A stretch of DNA of 64,000 bases from Sorangium aterium. Its GTDB lineage: Bacteria > Myxococcota_A > Polyangia > Polyangiales > Polyangiaceae. Every line of letters starts with the position of its first letter. Position 1 is the stretch's first letter. The stretch spans positions 248,001 through 312,000 of the forward strand of contig NZ_JAQNDK010000001.1 of NCBI RefSeq assembly GCF_028368935.1. Reading direction: 5' to 3'. Of the stretch, positions 44,101 through 52,900 are shown piece by piece. The position numbers and the translations under genes were made by a program. Below the pieces are notes generated by a model that worked only from the letters and a program-made list of their open reading frames with translations, ran no database searches and was not told where the DNA came from.

Positions 44101-46827
44101 GAGGGCGAGCAGATTGGCGTCGGTGAAGAGCGCCGGCGGGATGGTCGACGTGAGGACGTCCACGGTCGCCCGCGAGACCGCATCGGTCATCGGGGGCAGA
44201 TCGATGAGCTCCTCGATCGAGCGGCTCCCGAGCCGCTCCCCTAGCCGCTCGAACTCCCGCTGGACCTCCTCGTCCGTCGGGTGCGGCGACCACGCGACGC
44301 CGACGCGCCGGAGGTATTCAAGGCACGCGCCGACGGCGCGGTCGCTCCAGGTGAGGGTCGTGAAGAGCTCGACACGAGCGCGCGCGACGGCGGCCGCGTC
44401 GACGAGGTCCCGCGCGCGGCGCCAGAGCGCGGAGAGCCGCTCCTCCGCCGCCGGGGCGCCGGTGACGGTCTCGCACTCGGCCAGGTGGAGCTCGATCGCG
44501 AAGGCGAGCTCGTACCGCGTGTCCCAGCCTTCACCTCCGAGGAGCTCGGCGGCGACCGTGAGATAGCTCAGCGCCGAGGCGTACGCCGTGGCTCTCCTGG
44601 CGCGCTCGCCCGCGACGAGGTTGAGCTCGGCCACGCGCTCGCGCTCCTCCGGTGCCGTGATCAGCGAGGCGCCGCGGTTGAGCTGATTCACGATCTCGAA
44701 GATCGTTTCCTCGATCTCCTCGGGCGGCGTCCGCGATGAGAGCAGACGGCCGATCCCGAGGTGCATCGCCGCCCGCTCGTCCTCGGGGATGAGCGAATAG
44801 GCCGCCTCCTGGACGCGGTCGTGGAGAAAGCTGTACGCGCCGTCCGTGCGGACGACGAGCCCTGCGCGGACGGCCTCCCAGAGGGCCGCGTGCAACACCC
44901 CCTCCGAGCGGCCATGGACCATCGCCAGGAGCGCGATCTTTGCGGCGTGTCCCAGACAGGCGAGCTGCTTCACTCCTTCCTGGGTGCTGGCCGGGAGCCG
45001 CATGAGCTTCCCGACCATCAGGGCCACCACGTTGTCGGTGAAGCCCTTGGCGCGGATCTTCGTGACGTCCCACCGCCAGGCCTCTGCGTAGACGTCGAAC
45101 TCGATCAGGCGCTCCTCGTGGAGCGCCATGAGAAACTGGATCGCGAAGAAGGGGTTGCCGCCCGTCCTCTCGTGGACGAGGTCCGAGAGCGGCGCGGCGT
45201 CCTCGCGGCGGCAGTGCAGCGTGTCGCTGACGAGCGCGGCGAGGTGCTCGCGCGAGAGCGGGCCAAGCACGATCTCCCGGACGCTCGCGCCCCCCTTCCG
45301 CATCCGATCGAGCGCCAGCATCAGCGGGTGGGAGCGGGTCACCTCGTTGTCGCGGTAGGCGCCGATGACGAGCAGACACCGCGTCTCGGGGTGCGTCATC
45401 AGATCTTCGAGGAGCCCGAGGCTCGCGGGATCGGCCCACTGGAGATCGTCGAGAAAGAGCGCGAGGGGGTGCGCCTTCCGGGTGAATACCCCGATGAATC
45501 GCCGGAACACGACGCGGAACCGGCTCTGCGCCTCGGTCGGCGGCAGCGCGGCGACCGGCGGCTGCCGCCCGATGACGAGCTCGACCTGCGGGATCACGTC
45601 CACGATGAGCTGTCCGTTGACCCCGAGGGCGGCGAGCAGCCGCTCCCGGACGACCGCGAGCCGCTCCTCGCTCTCGGCAAGGAGCTCGAGCACCAGCTCC
45701 CGGAAGGCCTGGACGAGCGTCGCGTACGGGATATCGCGCTTGTGCTGGTCGAACTTCCCCGAGATGAAGAATCCCCGCTCGCGGACGATCGGCTTGTACA
45801 GCTCGCTCACCAGCGCGCTCTTGCCGATCCCGGAATAACCAGAGACCATGACGATCTCCGGGGCTCCCGTGCCGACCACGCGATCGAACGCGGACAGCAG
45901 CGCGGCGACCTCGTCCTCGCGGCCATAGAGCTTCTGAGGGATCTGGAAGCAGCCGGAGACGTCGCGCTCGGCCAGGGGGAACGGATCGATCCTGCCGGTG
46001 GCCCGGAGCTCCGCCTGGCACCGCTCGAGGTCATGCAGCAGGCTGCTCGCGGTCTGGTAGCGATCCTCCGCCATCTTGGCGAGGAGCTTCAGGACGATCG
46101 CGGAGAGGATCTCGGGCAACTCGGGGACGAACGCGGAGGGCGGCTGCGGCTCGCGGGCGACATGGCAGTGCACCCACTCGAGTGGGTCGCGCGCCTCGAA
46201 GGGCAGGCGCCCCGTGAGCATCTCGTAGAAGGTCACGCCGAGCGCATAGAGGTCGGCGCGGCTGTCGATCGCGCGATTCATGCGCCCTGTCTGCTCCGGA
46301 GACAGGTACGGCAACGAGCCCTCGATGAGCCGCGGAGGCCCCGCCGGCGGCTGCTCGCGGGAGAGGCGGGACGCGAGGCCGAAGTCGGTGAGCTTGACCT
46401 GGCCGGTGGCCGCGTTCACGAGGATGTTCTGGGGCTTGAGATCCTTGTGAAGGATGCCCCGCGCGTGGAGCTCCGCCACGCCGGCCACGATACGGACCGC
46501 CAGGTCGAGGAACCGCTCGGTCTGCATCGGCGCGCCGATGAAGTGATCGAGCGACTCGCCGCCGAAATCCTCCATGACGAGCGCTGGCAGCCCCTCATAC
46601 GTCTCGAGGGCGAGCGGCGTCACGATGGCCTCGTGATTCAGCGTCTTGCCGATCGCGTACTCGTTCTTCAGGCGCTCGACGTCCTGCGGGCGGCTGCGCC
46701 TCGCGTCGATGATCTTCAAGATCACCGAGCGGCCATCGGAGCTCCGGACCGCACGGAGCAGCCTGGTCCTCAGGCCCTCGTGGAGGGTCTCGATGATCGT
46801 GTATGGCGAGGCGGCGCTCATCCCCAT
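41134..46827 (-). CDS. Trifunctional Ser/Thr kinase / ATPase / histidine kinase, copy 1 of 4
   Basis: A 1,897-residue cytoplasmic sensor. Start chosen at 46827 (MGMSAASPYTI); an open GTG at 47001 would add 58 residues. Domains: Ser/Thr kinase at 8-270, with Lys38, HKDLKPQN (Asp129) and DFGLAS, but TLHEG-x-R in place of a GxGxxG loop; STAND/AAA ATPase with Walker A GYSGIGKS (about 330) and Walker B ALFLDDLQWAD; a long helical repeat region to about 1290; GAF 1 (about 1296-1450, TKASQAISGEIFLDRLL); GAF 2 (about 1480-1640, LCDWCIIDVV); HisKA with His near 1670 (ATHELNTPMTSL); HATPase with NLLANAIKFG, DQGIGVDP and GGLGLGLYIS. No receiver domain or response regulator is adjacent. It is the most divergent of the four at the 3' end and lies alone after the STAS cassette. 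Confidence 0.95.
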   Translation of the reverse strand: MGMSAASPYTIIETLHEGLRTRLLRAVRSSDGRSVILKIIDARRSRPQDVERLKNEYAIGKTLNHEAIVTPLALETYEGLPALVMEDFGGESLDHFIGAPMQTERFLDLAVRIVAGVAELHARGILHKDLKPQNILVNAATGQVKLTDFGLASRLSREQPPAGPPRLIEGSLPYLSPEQTGRMNRAIDSRADLYALGVTFYEMLTGRLPFEARDPLEWVHCHVAREPQPPSAFVPELPEILSAIVLKLLAKMAEDRYQTASSLLHDLERCQAELRATGRIDPFPLAERDVSGCFQIPQKLYGREDEVAALLSAFDRVVGTGAPEIVMVSGYSGIGKSALVSELYKPIVRERGFFISGKFDQHKRDIPYATLVQAFRELVLELLAESEERLAVVRERLLAALGVNGQLIVDVIPQVELVIGRQPPVAALPPTEAQSRFRVVFRRFIGVFTRKAHPLALFLDDLQWADPASLGLLEDLMTHPETRCLLVIGAYRDNEVTRSHPLMLALDRMRKGGASVREIVLGPLSREHLAALVSDTLHCRREDAAPLSDLVHERTGGNPFFAIQFLMALHEERLIEFDVYAEAWRWDVTKIRAKGFTDNVVALMVGKLMRLPASTQEGVKQLACLGHAAKIALLAMVHGRSEGVLHAALWEAVRAGLVVRTDGAYSFLHDRVQEAAYSLIPEDERAAMHLGIGRLLSSRTPPEEIEETIFEIVNQLNRGASLITAPEERERVAELNLVAGERARRATAYASALSYLTVAAELLGGEGWDTRYELAFAIELHLAECETVTGAPAAEERLSALWRRARDLVDAAAVARARVELFTTLTWSDRAVGACLEYLRRVGVAWSPHPTDEEVQREFERLGERLGSRSIEELIDLPPMTDAVSRATVDVLTSTIPPALFTDANLLALILGRAVNLSIEHGNSDASSFAYVYLSTCLGPRFGDYQAAYRFGKLGFDLVEKHGLLRFKARVYATFAFMVLPWTRHLRASIELMRRARDVAQETGDLAYVAYTGSSLVSLLLSGGDLLDEAQREAERELEFARRARFHLIVDIYTGNRRLIRALRGLSPDFSTFNDAEFDEGRFERHLMSDPALTVAACWYWIRKLQGRFYAADHASAVEAASQAERLLGSSASFFEAAEYHFYGALARAAHHDAATADERCRHWDAIIAHHQQLQRWAMSCPENFGNRAALVAAEIARIEDRHLDAERLYEEAIHLARASGFVHNEAVACEVASRFYRARGLDRFADTYLGDARTCYARWGADGKVAQLDRENPHLREPRPTPFTATFAARPEQLDLLSVTKASQAISGEIFLDRLLRTLLEVVLEQGGAQRACIVLSQDGRPSIEAEAALEEGGAVMSTLEPGPVDSSRRLPSSVVDYVWRTEERVILHDATADAGRFSGDVYFARNRPRSLLCMPILRRAEVVGLLFLENNLLAGAFTQERLTVLSLLASQAAISLENARLLSKEQSARTAAETAVRRAAFLAEAGEILSGSLDYGETLSRLARLSVRSLCDWCIIDVVDSGEARPAASAHRDPAKQLLLAELRRRYPPGRDSPHRAARVLGDCEPLLLPEISDELLRRYAEDDGHERLLRELGTHSSITVPLVTRGQPLGVLNVVSSVPGRRYGEADLELVQEVARRAAMAIDNSRLYRAAQEAVRMRDEFLTVATHELNTPMTSLTLTLEAMDRAIRSGRIWDPQAMGRQVDRALRQGARLTRLNSELLDVSQIDAARLRLSVAEVDLREVARDVLARFRQDLERAGCSASLRDGGRIVGRWDRSRVDQIVTNLLANAIKFGAGKPIEVVLGEEAGMAWLSVRDQGIGVDPARQECIFERFERAVSNRHYGGLGLGLYISRRIAEAHGGSIRVQSAPGAGAMFIVELPRAGPPRTVDPSALPS

Positions 46828-47001
46828 GGGGGAGGCGCTCCGTGGAGCGGCGCTGGCGCCCGGCGGCCTGGCGGCCCCTGGGGGCTGCCGCCGACGCCGG
46901 AGCGCTCGAGTCCGCGCGCCCTGCCGAGACGACGCAGCCATACGACCGGCGTGAGCGCACGGCGCCCACCGGGGACCGCATTCTCTGTCACGGCCTCCCA
47001 C
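46828..47001 (-). promoter_or_regulatory. Conserved leader of giant kinase copy 1
   Basis: This stretch between the shared promoter-like element and the chosen start is similar in DNA to the corresponding stretches before copies 2 and 3 (for example GGGAGGCCGTGACAGAGAAT here). It is open in frame with the kinase from a GTG at 47001, so it could be an N-terminal extension, but the copy 3 leader is out of frame, which favours an untranslated leader. Confidence 0.45.
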
Positions 47002-47020
47002 GATCGTGTCACCCCAGCAC

Positions 47021-47070
47021 CCCCTCTATCGATAGGTACCACGGGTCAGGCCCGGCAGTTCCGTGGTGCA
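47021..47070 (-). promoter_or_regulatory. Shared promoter-like element, copy 1
   Basis: Read on the minus strand: GGAACTG (47062-47056), then GCGGGCC-like spacer, GTGGTACC and the palindrome CTATCGATAG (47035-47026). The same order occurs before copies 2 and 3. GGAAC is the classic -35 word of ECF sigma promoters, but the -10 counterpart is not settled. It lies about 200 nt before the start codon. Confidence 0.55.
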
Positions 47071-47090
47071 CGTCGCGGGCCCCGACGTGC
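47068..47090 (-). terminator. 8-bp hairpin after the PAS-STAS gene
   Basis: GCACGTCG and CGACGTGC pair perfectly around a 7-nt loop, 31 nt after the stop at 47121 and just before the copy 1 promoter-like element. It would insulate the giant kinase from the STAS genes. No T-tract. Confidence 0.45.
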
Positions 47091-47120
47091 GGGGACCTCC
47101 ATGCTCTCGCGACGCGGCGA

Positions 47121-48008
47121 TCAGGCGGGCTTCGCTGCAGCCGGGGCACGCTGCCGGACGGCGATCGCGGCCTTCAGGCCCGCCCGCAGGTCCCGGAAGG
47201 TCTCCACGCCCGACCAGTCGAGCCCGAGCCGCGTGAGCGCCTGCGCCATGGCCGGCGAGATGCCCACGAACGAGCACGCCGCGCCGAGCAGCCGCGCCGC
47301 CCGGACGGCCTTGAGCAGGTAGCCCGAGACGACCTCGTCCGCGACCGACACGCCCGTCACGTCGAGGATCACGCGGTCGGACGCGGTCTCCACGACGCTG
47401 CCGAGCAGGCTCTCCAGGATGAGCGACGATCGCCGGTGGTCGATGGTGCCCACGAGCGGCAGGACGAGCACGCCTTCCCAGACCTGGATCACCGGCGTGG
47501 AGAGCTCGAGCAGCGCCCGCTCCTGCTCCTCGACGAGGCGCAGCTTCCTCTGCAGCTCCTCGGTGCGCACGAGGACCGCGCTCTCCGCCTGCCGCTTGCT
47601 TTCGAGGAGCGCCCGCTCGGCCTGCTTCTCTCGCGTCACGTCGCGCAGCTCGACGAGGATCAGCTCCTCGCCCGCGGCGCTCACCTTGCGCGCGAGCACC
47701 TCGAGGTCGACCGCGCGGCCGTCCTCGCGCGCGGCGCGGCAGGTGAACCGCTTGCGCGCGCCGCCGAGCACGTCCGGCCACGCCCGCCCGAGCGGCTCGA
47801 GCGGGTGCCCGCTCGCCAGCGCCCCCCCGCGGATCGCCAGCGCCTCCGGCCCGGCGAGGCCGTCCCCGAGCAGCTCCCGGATCCGCGCGTTCGCGAACGC
47901 GACATCGCCCGTTCCGCTGTAGACGAGGACGCCGTCGCGGATCGCGTCGAGCACGCCCCGCAACGCCTCGAGCGCCGCGCCCTCCCCCGGCGTGTCGCGC
48001 TCGGTCAT
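47121..48008 (-). CDS. PAS-STAS (RsbR-like) regulator
   Basis: A 295-residue cytoplasmic protein starting at 48008 (MTERDTPGE; GAGG upstream). A PAS domain at about 12-125 (VLDAIRDGVLVYSGTGDVAF) is followed by a coiled coil (REKQAERALLESKRQAESAV) and a STAS domain from about 175, with ELSTPVIQVWEGVLVLPLVG, VILDVTGVSVADEVVSGYLL and LGAACSFVGISPAMA. It is the same STAS class as the 32114-33424 protein and probably takes part in partner switching. It lies 28 nt behind the SpoIIAA-like gene, so the two form an operon. The usual Ser/Thr phosphosites cannot be assigned without alignment. Confidence 0.87.
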   Translation of the reverse strand: MTERDTPGEGAALEALRGVLDAIRDGVLVYSGTGDVAFANARIRELLGDGLAGPEALAIRGGALASGHPLEPLGRAWPDVLGGARKRFTCRAAREDGRAVDLEVLARKVSAAGEELILVELRDVTREKQAERALLESKRQAESAVLVRTEELQRKLRLVEEQERALLELSTPVIQVWEGVLVLPLVGTIDHRRSSLILESLLGSVVETASDRVILDVTGVSVADEVVSGYLLKAVRAARLLGAACSFVGISPAMAQALTRLGLDWSGVETFRDLRAGLKAAIAVRQRAPAAAKPA

Positions 48009-48036
48009 GCCGATGCCTCGCTCGCGGGCTCCGCCC

Positions 48037-48546
48037 TCACGCCGCCCCCGGCGGGTGGGCCCTGCGCAGCCAGGCCAGCGCCTCCTCCTCGGAGAAGAAC
48101 GCGGCGATGTGCGCATCGTCCTCCGCGAACCGGCTGGCGGCGAACTCGTGGTTCTCGACGACCTGCTCCGCGCCCGGCGCGGCCTCCCTGGGCAGGAGCG
48201 TCGCGACCCGCTTCAGCCCGGCCGCGTAGGCCTTCGGCATGATCTCGTCTCGCTGCCAGTCGTTGATGCCGTCCCAGCTCGACTTGCAGTCGCGTATGTC
48301 GATGAGGCACAGCGGGCCCCCGCACTCCAGGAAAACATCGTAGAAATGACCGCCGATGATCTCCTTCATCTCCTCGTCGAGCGGCGTGCCATACCAGCGC
48401 GCCACGAAGACCCCGGGGATGCGGCCAGGCTTCTCGATGCGGTGGATGCGCTCGCCAACGACGTTGAAGGTCTCCACGACGTCGCCGTCGTGCACGACGC
48501 GGATGCCGGTCCGGGTCTCGATGGGCCTCTTGAGTGTCTTTGTCAT
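48037..48546 (-). CDS. SpoIIAA/STAS-like small protein
   Basis: A 169-residue protein from the ATG at 48546 (GGGAG 6 nt upstream). The sequence fits the SpoIIAA-like (STAS/SEC14) family: an opening HDGDVVETFNVVGERI, a central ALCLIDIRDC-like strand (GGPLCLIDIRDCKSSWDG), AAGLKRVATLLP and a C-terminal FFSEEEALAWLRRA, which is the F-S-x-E-x-E-A-L-x-W-L hallmark of this family. These proteins are thought to act as antagonists or sensors in signalling. It precedes the PAS-STAS gene and together they may form a partner-switch pair beside the giant kinases. The frame continues open upstream, but the ribosome binding site supports this start. Confidence 0.75.
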   Translation of the reverse strand: MTKTLKRPIETRTGIRVVHDGDVVETFNVVGERIHRIEKPGRIPGVFVARWYGTPLDEEMKEIIGGHFYDVFLECGGPLCLIDIRDCKSSWDGINDWQRDEIMPKAYAAGLKRVATLLPREAAPGAEQVVENHEFAASRFAEDDAHIAAFFSEEEALAWLRRAHPPGAA

Positions 48547-48900
48547 CGGAGCTCCCCCGCCCCCCTGCCACCCAGGTCCCCCGGAGCGCCGCAGGGAGCG
48601 TCTGGATATACCTATCGAGCGCGACCTCTCCGTCGCAAGCGTCTTCGGGTCCCGGGCGCGCGAGCCGCCGGTGTCCTTGTGAGACAGCCCATGAGCGAGG
48701 CAGCCGAAGAGCTCGTTCAGCAGCTCGTGCTCCGCCATCTCGGCCAGGGCCGTCCCGTCGTTGATCAGAGACCTGCGGTTCAGGGCATCAGGCCTCCGCG
48801 TTGGCGAACTAGAGCCCGAGGTCGAGACCGACAGGAGGTTGAGCAGGACCTGCTCCAGGCGGCATGACGGGCAAGGGCGTCGCGAGGTAGCCTCCCGGCC
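48547..48900. other. 354-nt gap with a histidine kinase-like scrap
   Basis: No intact gene. On the minus strand, in the frame of the SpoIIAA-like gene, codons at 48861-48832 read RLEQVLLNLL, the N-box consensus of histidine kinases, and the open stretch further on includes MAEHELLNELFGCLAHGLSH. It looks like decayed coding DNA. The promoters of the divergent SpoIIAA-like and CDF genes must also lie here; CCTATCGAG near 48612 recalls part of the CTATCGATAG palindrome. Confidence 0.45.
48832..48861 (-). pseudogene. Possible histidine kinase N-box remnant
   Basis: Ten codons spell RLEQVLLNLL, preceded by CPSC and followed by SVSTSG instead of the expected SNA. A decayed kinase would explain it; a chance match of ten residues in Leu-rich GC-rich DNA is the alternative. 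Confidence 0.25.
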
Positions 48901-49938
48901 ATGAGCGGACCACGTCCTGCCGCCCGCGCCGCCCGCCCCGACCCCGCCGCCCGCCCCGACCCCGCCACCCGCCCCGACCCCGGCGTTGCGCCCGCCGGCC
49001 GCGCCGTCGTCGACCCCGGCGCCCCTGTCTCCGCCGACCGCCGCCTCGACCCTGCCGACCGCGCCCGCGCCGCGCTGCGGGCCGGGCGCATCGCGGCGCT
49101 GACCGCCGGCGGCCTCGCCCTCGGCAAGCTCCTCGCCGGCCAGCTCGGACAGTCGATGGCCGTGACCGCGAGCGCCGTCGACTCGCTCACGGATCTCTTC
49201 GCCTCCTCTGCGAACGCCCTCGCCATCCAGCTGGCGCACGCCGCGCCCGACCGCTCGCACCCGTTCGGCCACGCGAAGATCGAGACGCTCGCGACCGCCG
49301 GCCAGGGCCTGCTCATCGGCGGCTCGGGGGTCTACCTGCTCATCGAGGGGATCCGGCGGCTGCTCTCGCCCGAGCCGCTCCGCCTCGCCGCCGTCACGCT
49401 CGGCACGATGGCGGCCGCCGCGCTCGTCACCGCGGCGCTCGTGGCTTACCTCGGCCGCGTCGCCGCGCGCACCGGCTCGAGCGCCATCCAGGCCGACGCC
49501 GTCCACTACCGCACCGACATCGCCGCGAACCTCGCGGTCTTCGCCGGCGTCGCCGTCACGTACGCGACGGGCTTCTCCCGCATCGACGGCGTCCTCTCGG
49601 TCGCGGTCGCCGTCTACATCCTCACGTCCGCGGGGACCCTCCTCCGGCTCGGCGTGCGCGACCTCATCGACACGAGCGCCCCGGAGGAGCGCGTCGGCGC
49701 CATCGCGGCCGCGCTCGACGCCATGCGCGAGCGCGGCGAGCTCCTCGGCCACCACGCGCTCCGTACGCGGATCGCCGGGCGCACGCTGTTCGTCGAGGTG
49801 CACATCGAACTCTCGGGCGACCTCCCCCTCGCGCGCGCGCACGCGACCGGCGACCGCGCGCGCGACGCCATCCTCGCCATCGAGCCCGACGCGCAGGTGC
49901 TCGTGCACATCGATCCGGAGCGCGACGAGCCGGCGTGA
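48901..49938 (+). CDS. Cation diffusion facilitator (CDF) metal transporter
   Basis: A 345-residue inner-membrane antiporter that exports divalent metals (Zn, Fe, Co, Cd type) in exchange for protons. After a Pro-rich N-terminus with an RPDPAA repeat, it has six membrane helices with the metal-site motifs TASAVDSLTDLFAS (D-x3-D, helix 2) and ADAVHYRTDIAAN (H-x3-D, helix 5), the FieF-like loop SHPFGHAKIETLA, and a cytoplasmic C-terminal domain (TRIAGRTLFVEVHIELSGDL, AQVLVHIDPE). It is divergent from the STAS pair and ends 18 nt before the stop of giant kinase copy 2 on the other strand. Metal specificity cannot be read off. Confidence 0.93.
   Translation: MSGPRPAARAARPDPAARPDPATRPDPGVAPAGRAVVDPGAPVSADRRLDPADRARAALRAGRIAALTAGGLALGKLLAGQLGQSMAVTASAVDSLTDLFASSANALAIQLAHAAPDRSHPFGHAKIETLATAGQGLLIGGSGVYLLIEGIRRLLSPEPLRLAAVTLGTMAAAALVTAALVAYLGRVAARTGSSAIQADAVHYRTDIAANLAVFAGVAVTYATGFSRIDGVLSVAVAVYILTSAGTLLRLGVRDLIDTSAPEERVGAIAAALDAMRERGELLGHHALRTRIAGRTLFVEVHIELSGDLPLARAHATGDRARDAILAIEPDAQVLVHIDPERDEPA
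48931..48984 (+). repeat. Three tandem 18-bp units in the CDF gene
   Basis: Three copies of a unit starting GCCCGCCCCGACCCC (the third with two changes) encode ARPDPA-type hexapeptides at the N-terminus of the transporter. The repeat probably varies in number between strains and is not part of the transport core. Confidence 0.8.
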
Positions 49939-49956
49939 GCGCGCCTGGCAGCGCCG

Positions 49957-52900
49957 CTAGCCCGGCAGGGCGCGCGGCGCTGCCCCGGGCGGCGGCCCGG
50001 TCCGCGGCAGCTCGACGATGAACGTCGCCCCGGCGCCGAGCGCGCTCTGGACACGGATCGAGCCGCCGTGCGCCTCCGCGATCCGGCGGCTGATGTACAG
50101 GCCGAGCCCCAGCCCGCCGTAGTGCCTGTCGGACACCGCTCGCTCGAACCGCTCGAAGATCTGCGCCTGGTGCGCCGGGTCGATCCCGATCCCGTGATCC
50201 CGCACCGAGAGCCGCGCCGTCCCGGCCTCCCCGCCGATGGAGATCTCCACGGGCTTGCCCGCCCCGAACTTGATCGCGTTGGCGAGAAGGTTCGAGACGA
50301 TCTGGTCCACGCGGGAACCATCCCAGAGGCCCACGACCCGGCCGCGCTCGCGCAGCGAGACCGCACACCCGGCGCGCGCCAGATCCAGCTTGAACCGCGC
50401 GAGCGCGTCGCGGACGACCTCCCCGAGATCGACCTCCACCACATCGAGCCTCAGCCGAGCCGCGTTGATCCGCGAGACGTCGAGCAGCTCGCTGTTCAGT
50501 CGGGTCAAGCGCGCCGCCTGCCGCAGCGCGCGGTCGATCTGCCTGCCCATGGCCTGCGGATCCGAAGTTCGACCCGATCGGATGGTCCGATCCATGGCCT
50601 CGAGCGAGAGCGTGAGCGACGTCATCGGCGTGTTGAGCTCGTGCGTCGCCACGGTGAGGAACTCGTCCCGCGCGCGGATGGCCTCCTGGGCGGCGCGGTA
50701 GAGCCGCGCATTGTCGATCGCGATCGCCGCCCGGCGCGCCACTTCTTGCACGAGCTCGAGATCGGCATCCCCGTAGCGGCGCTCCGGCACGGACGAGATA
50801 ATGCTCAGCGCCCCGATCGCCTGTCCCCGCGCCACGAGCGGTACGGTGATGAAGCCGTGGATCCCGAGCTCGCGGATGAGCCTGGCCTTCCCGTCGTCCT
50901 CGCAGTATTCCCGGAGGATTGCCTCGGAGACTTCGGGGACCAGGAGTGGCTCGCCGCTCCGCAGGATCCTGGCCGCCGGGCGGGGCGAAACCCGGCCAGG
51001 AGGATACCGCCGCTCTAGCTCCTCCAACAACGACTCCTTCGCAGGGTCCCTGTGTGCCCATGAGATTCGCCGGATCTCTCCGCCTTCCACCAGGTCGATC
51101 ACGCACCAGTCGCAGAGCGATCGTACCGAGAGCTGCGCGACACGCGACAACGTCTCGGCGTAATCGAGCGACCCGGAGAGGATGTCCCCGGCCTCGGCCA
51201 GGAAGGCCGCGCGGCGCTCCGACGCCTCGGCCGCGGTCCGCGCGGCCTGCTCGTTTGCGAGCAGCCGCGCGTTCTCCAGGGAGATCGCTGCTTGTGTGGC
51301 GAGCAGCGAGAGGGCGGTCAGCCGCTCCGGCGTGAACGCGCCCTCGACGAGGTTGTTCTCGAGGTAGAGCAGGCCCACCACCTCGCCCTGCCTCAGGATG
51401 GGCGCGCAGAGCAGCGACTTGGGCCTGTATCGAGCGAAGTAGCCGTCGCCGGAGAACTTGCCCGCGTCCGCGGCGGCGTCGCTCAGGATGACACGCTCCT
51501 TCGTCCGCTGAACGTAGCGGACGAGCGACATGGGGACGCGCCGCGAGCCATCCTCCGCCTTCGGCGGGAGGAGGGTCATCGCCGCCCCTCTCTCTTCGAG
51601 GGTGGCCTCCGCCTCGATGGAGAGGCGCCCGTCCTTGTACAGGAGGAGGCAAACCCTCTGCGCCCCGCCCTGCTCGAGGACGACTGCGAGCAGCGTGCGG
51701 AGCAGCTTGTCGAGGACGAGCTCGCTCGACAGGGTCTGCGATGCCTTGGTCACCGAGAGCAGGTCGAGCTGCTCGGACCGCACCGCGAAGGAAGCGGTTG
51801 GGGCGAGCGGCGTCTTCTCCCAGAGGCGCGGATGTTGCTGGTCGATCTGCTTGACCTTGCCGTCCGCCCCCCAGCGGTCGTAACAGGCGCGGGCCTCGCG
51901 GAGGTACGTGTCGGCAATGAGGTTGAACCCTCGCGTCCGGTAAAACCTCGACGCGATCTCGTGGGCAAGCGCCTCGTTGTGGACAAAACCGCTTTCGCGC
52001 GCCGAGCGGATGGCCTGCTCGTACAGATGCTCCGCCTTGTCCCATTCGCTGCCGATGCGCGCAATCTCGGCGCCGACCAGCGCCGCGCGATTGCGGAAGT
52101 TCTCCGGGCAGCTCGAGGCCCAGATCTGGAGCTGATGGTGGTGGGCGACGAGCGCCGTGAGGTGCTGCGACCGCTCGTCGGCGGATGGGGGTGCCGCGTC
52201 GTGGCGCGCCGCCCGCGCGAGCGCGCTGTAGAAATGGTATTCGGTGAGCGCGAGGAACACCGGCGACGTCCGGAGGAGCCGCTGCGCCTTCGCCCCGGCC
52301 TCGAGGGCAGAGGCGTAATCACCCCCGTAGCAATGCGCTTGCAGCTTGTGGAGCCAGTACCAGCCCGCGGCGATCGAGAGGCGCGGATCTCGCTCGAGGC
52401 GCCGCTCGAACCGGCCCTCGTCGAAGTCGTCATCGTTGAAGGAGCCGAGGACCGGCAAGAGCCCCCGGAGCGTCCGGATGAACCCGAGCTGTCCGGTGAT
52501 GAGATCGACGACGAGGCCGAACTTCGCCTTCCGCGTGAACTCGAGGGCTACCTCGGCCTCTCGCTGCACCTCGCCGAGCGGATCTCCCTCCGTGAGGAGG
52601 AGCGTCACCAAGACGGCGGACAGATAGGACGAATACGTGAGATCGCCGGTCTCCTGCGCCGCGCGAAAGCCGCGTCGTAATGGATCGAGGCAGGTGCGCA
52701 CGTGCCTCGTCCAGGGGTTGATGGTGTACCAGAAGACAAAATAGACGCGGGCCTTGAAGCGGAGTATCGCGCGCTTCTCCATCAGATCGAGGCCGAGCTT
52801 GCCGAAGCGAAACCCCGCCTGATAATCGCCGAAGTGCGATCCGAGGAGCGAGCCGAGCCGGACGTAGGCGAGGCATGATGCGTCGCAGTTGCCATGCTCG

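Noticed and set aside
49939-49975. GCGCGCC/GGCGCGC inverted repeat as a bidirectional terminator between the CDF and copy 2 genes
   Set aside because: The right arm lies inside the copy 2 coding region with a 23-nt loop, and such GC-only arms arise readily by chance here.
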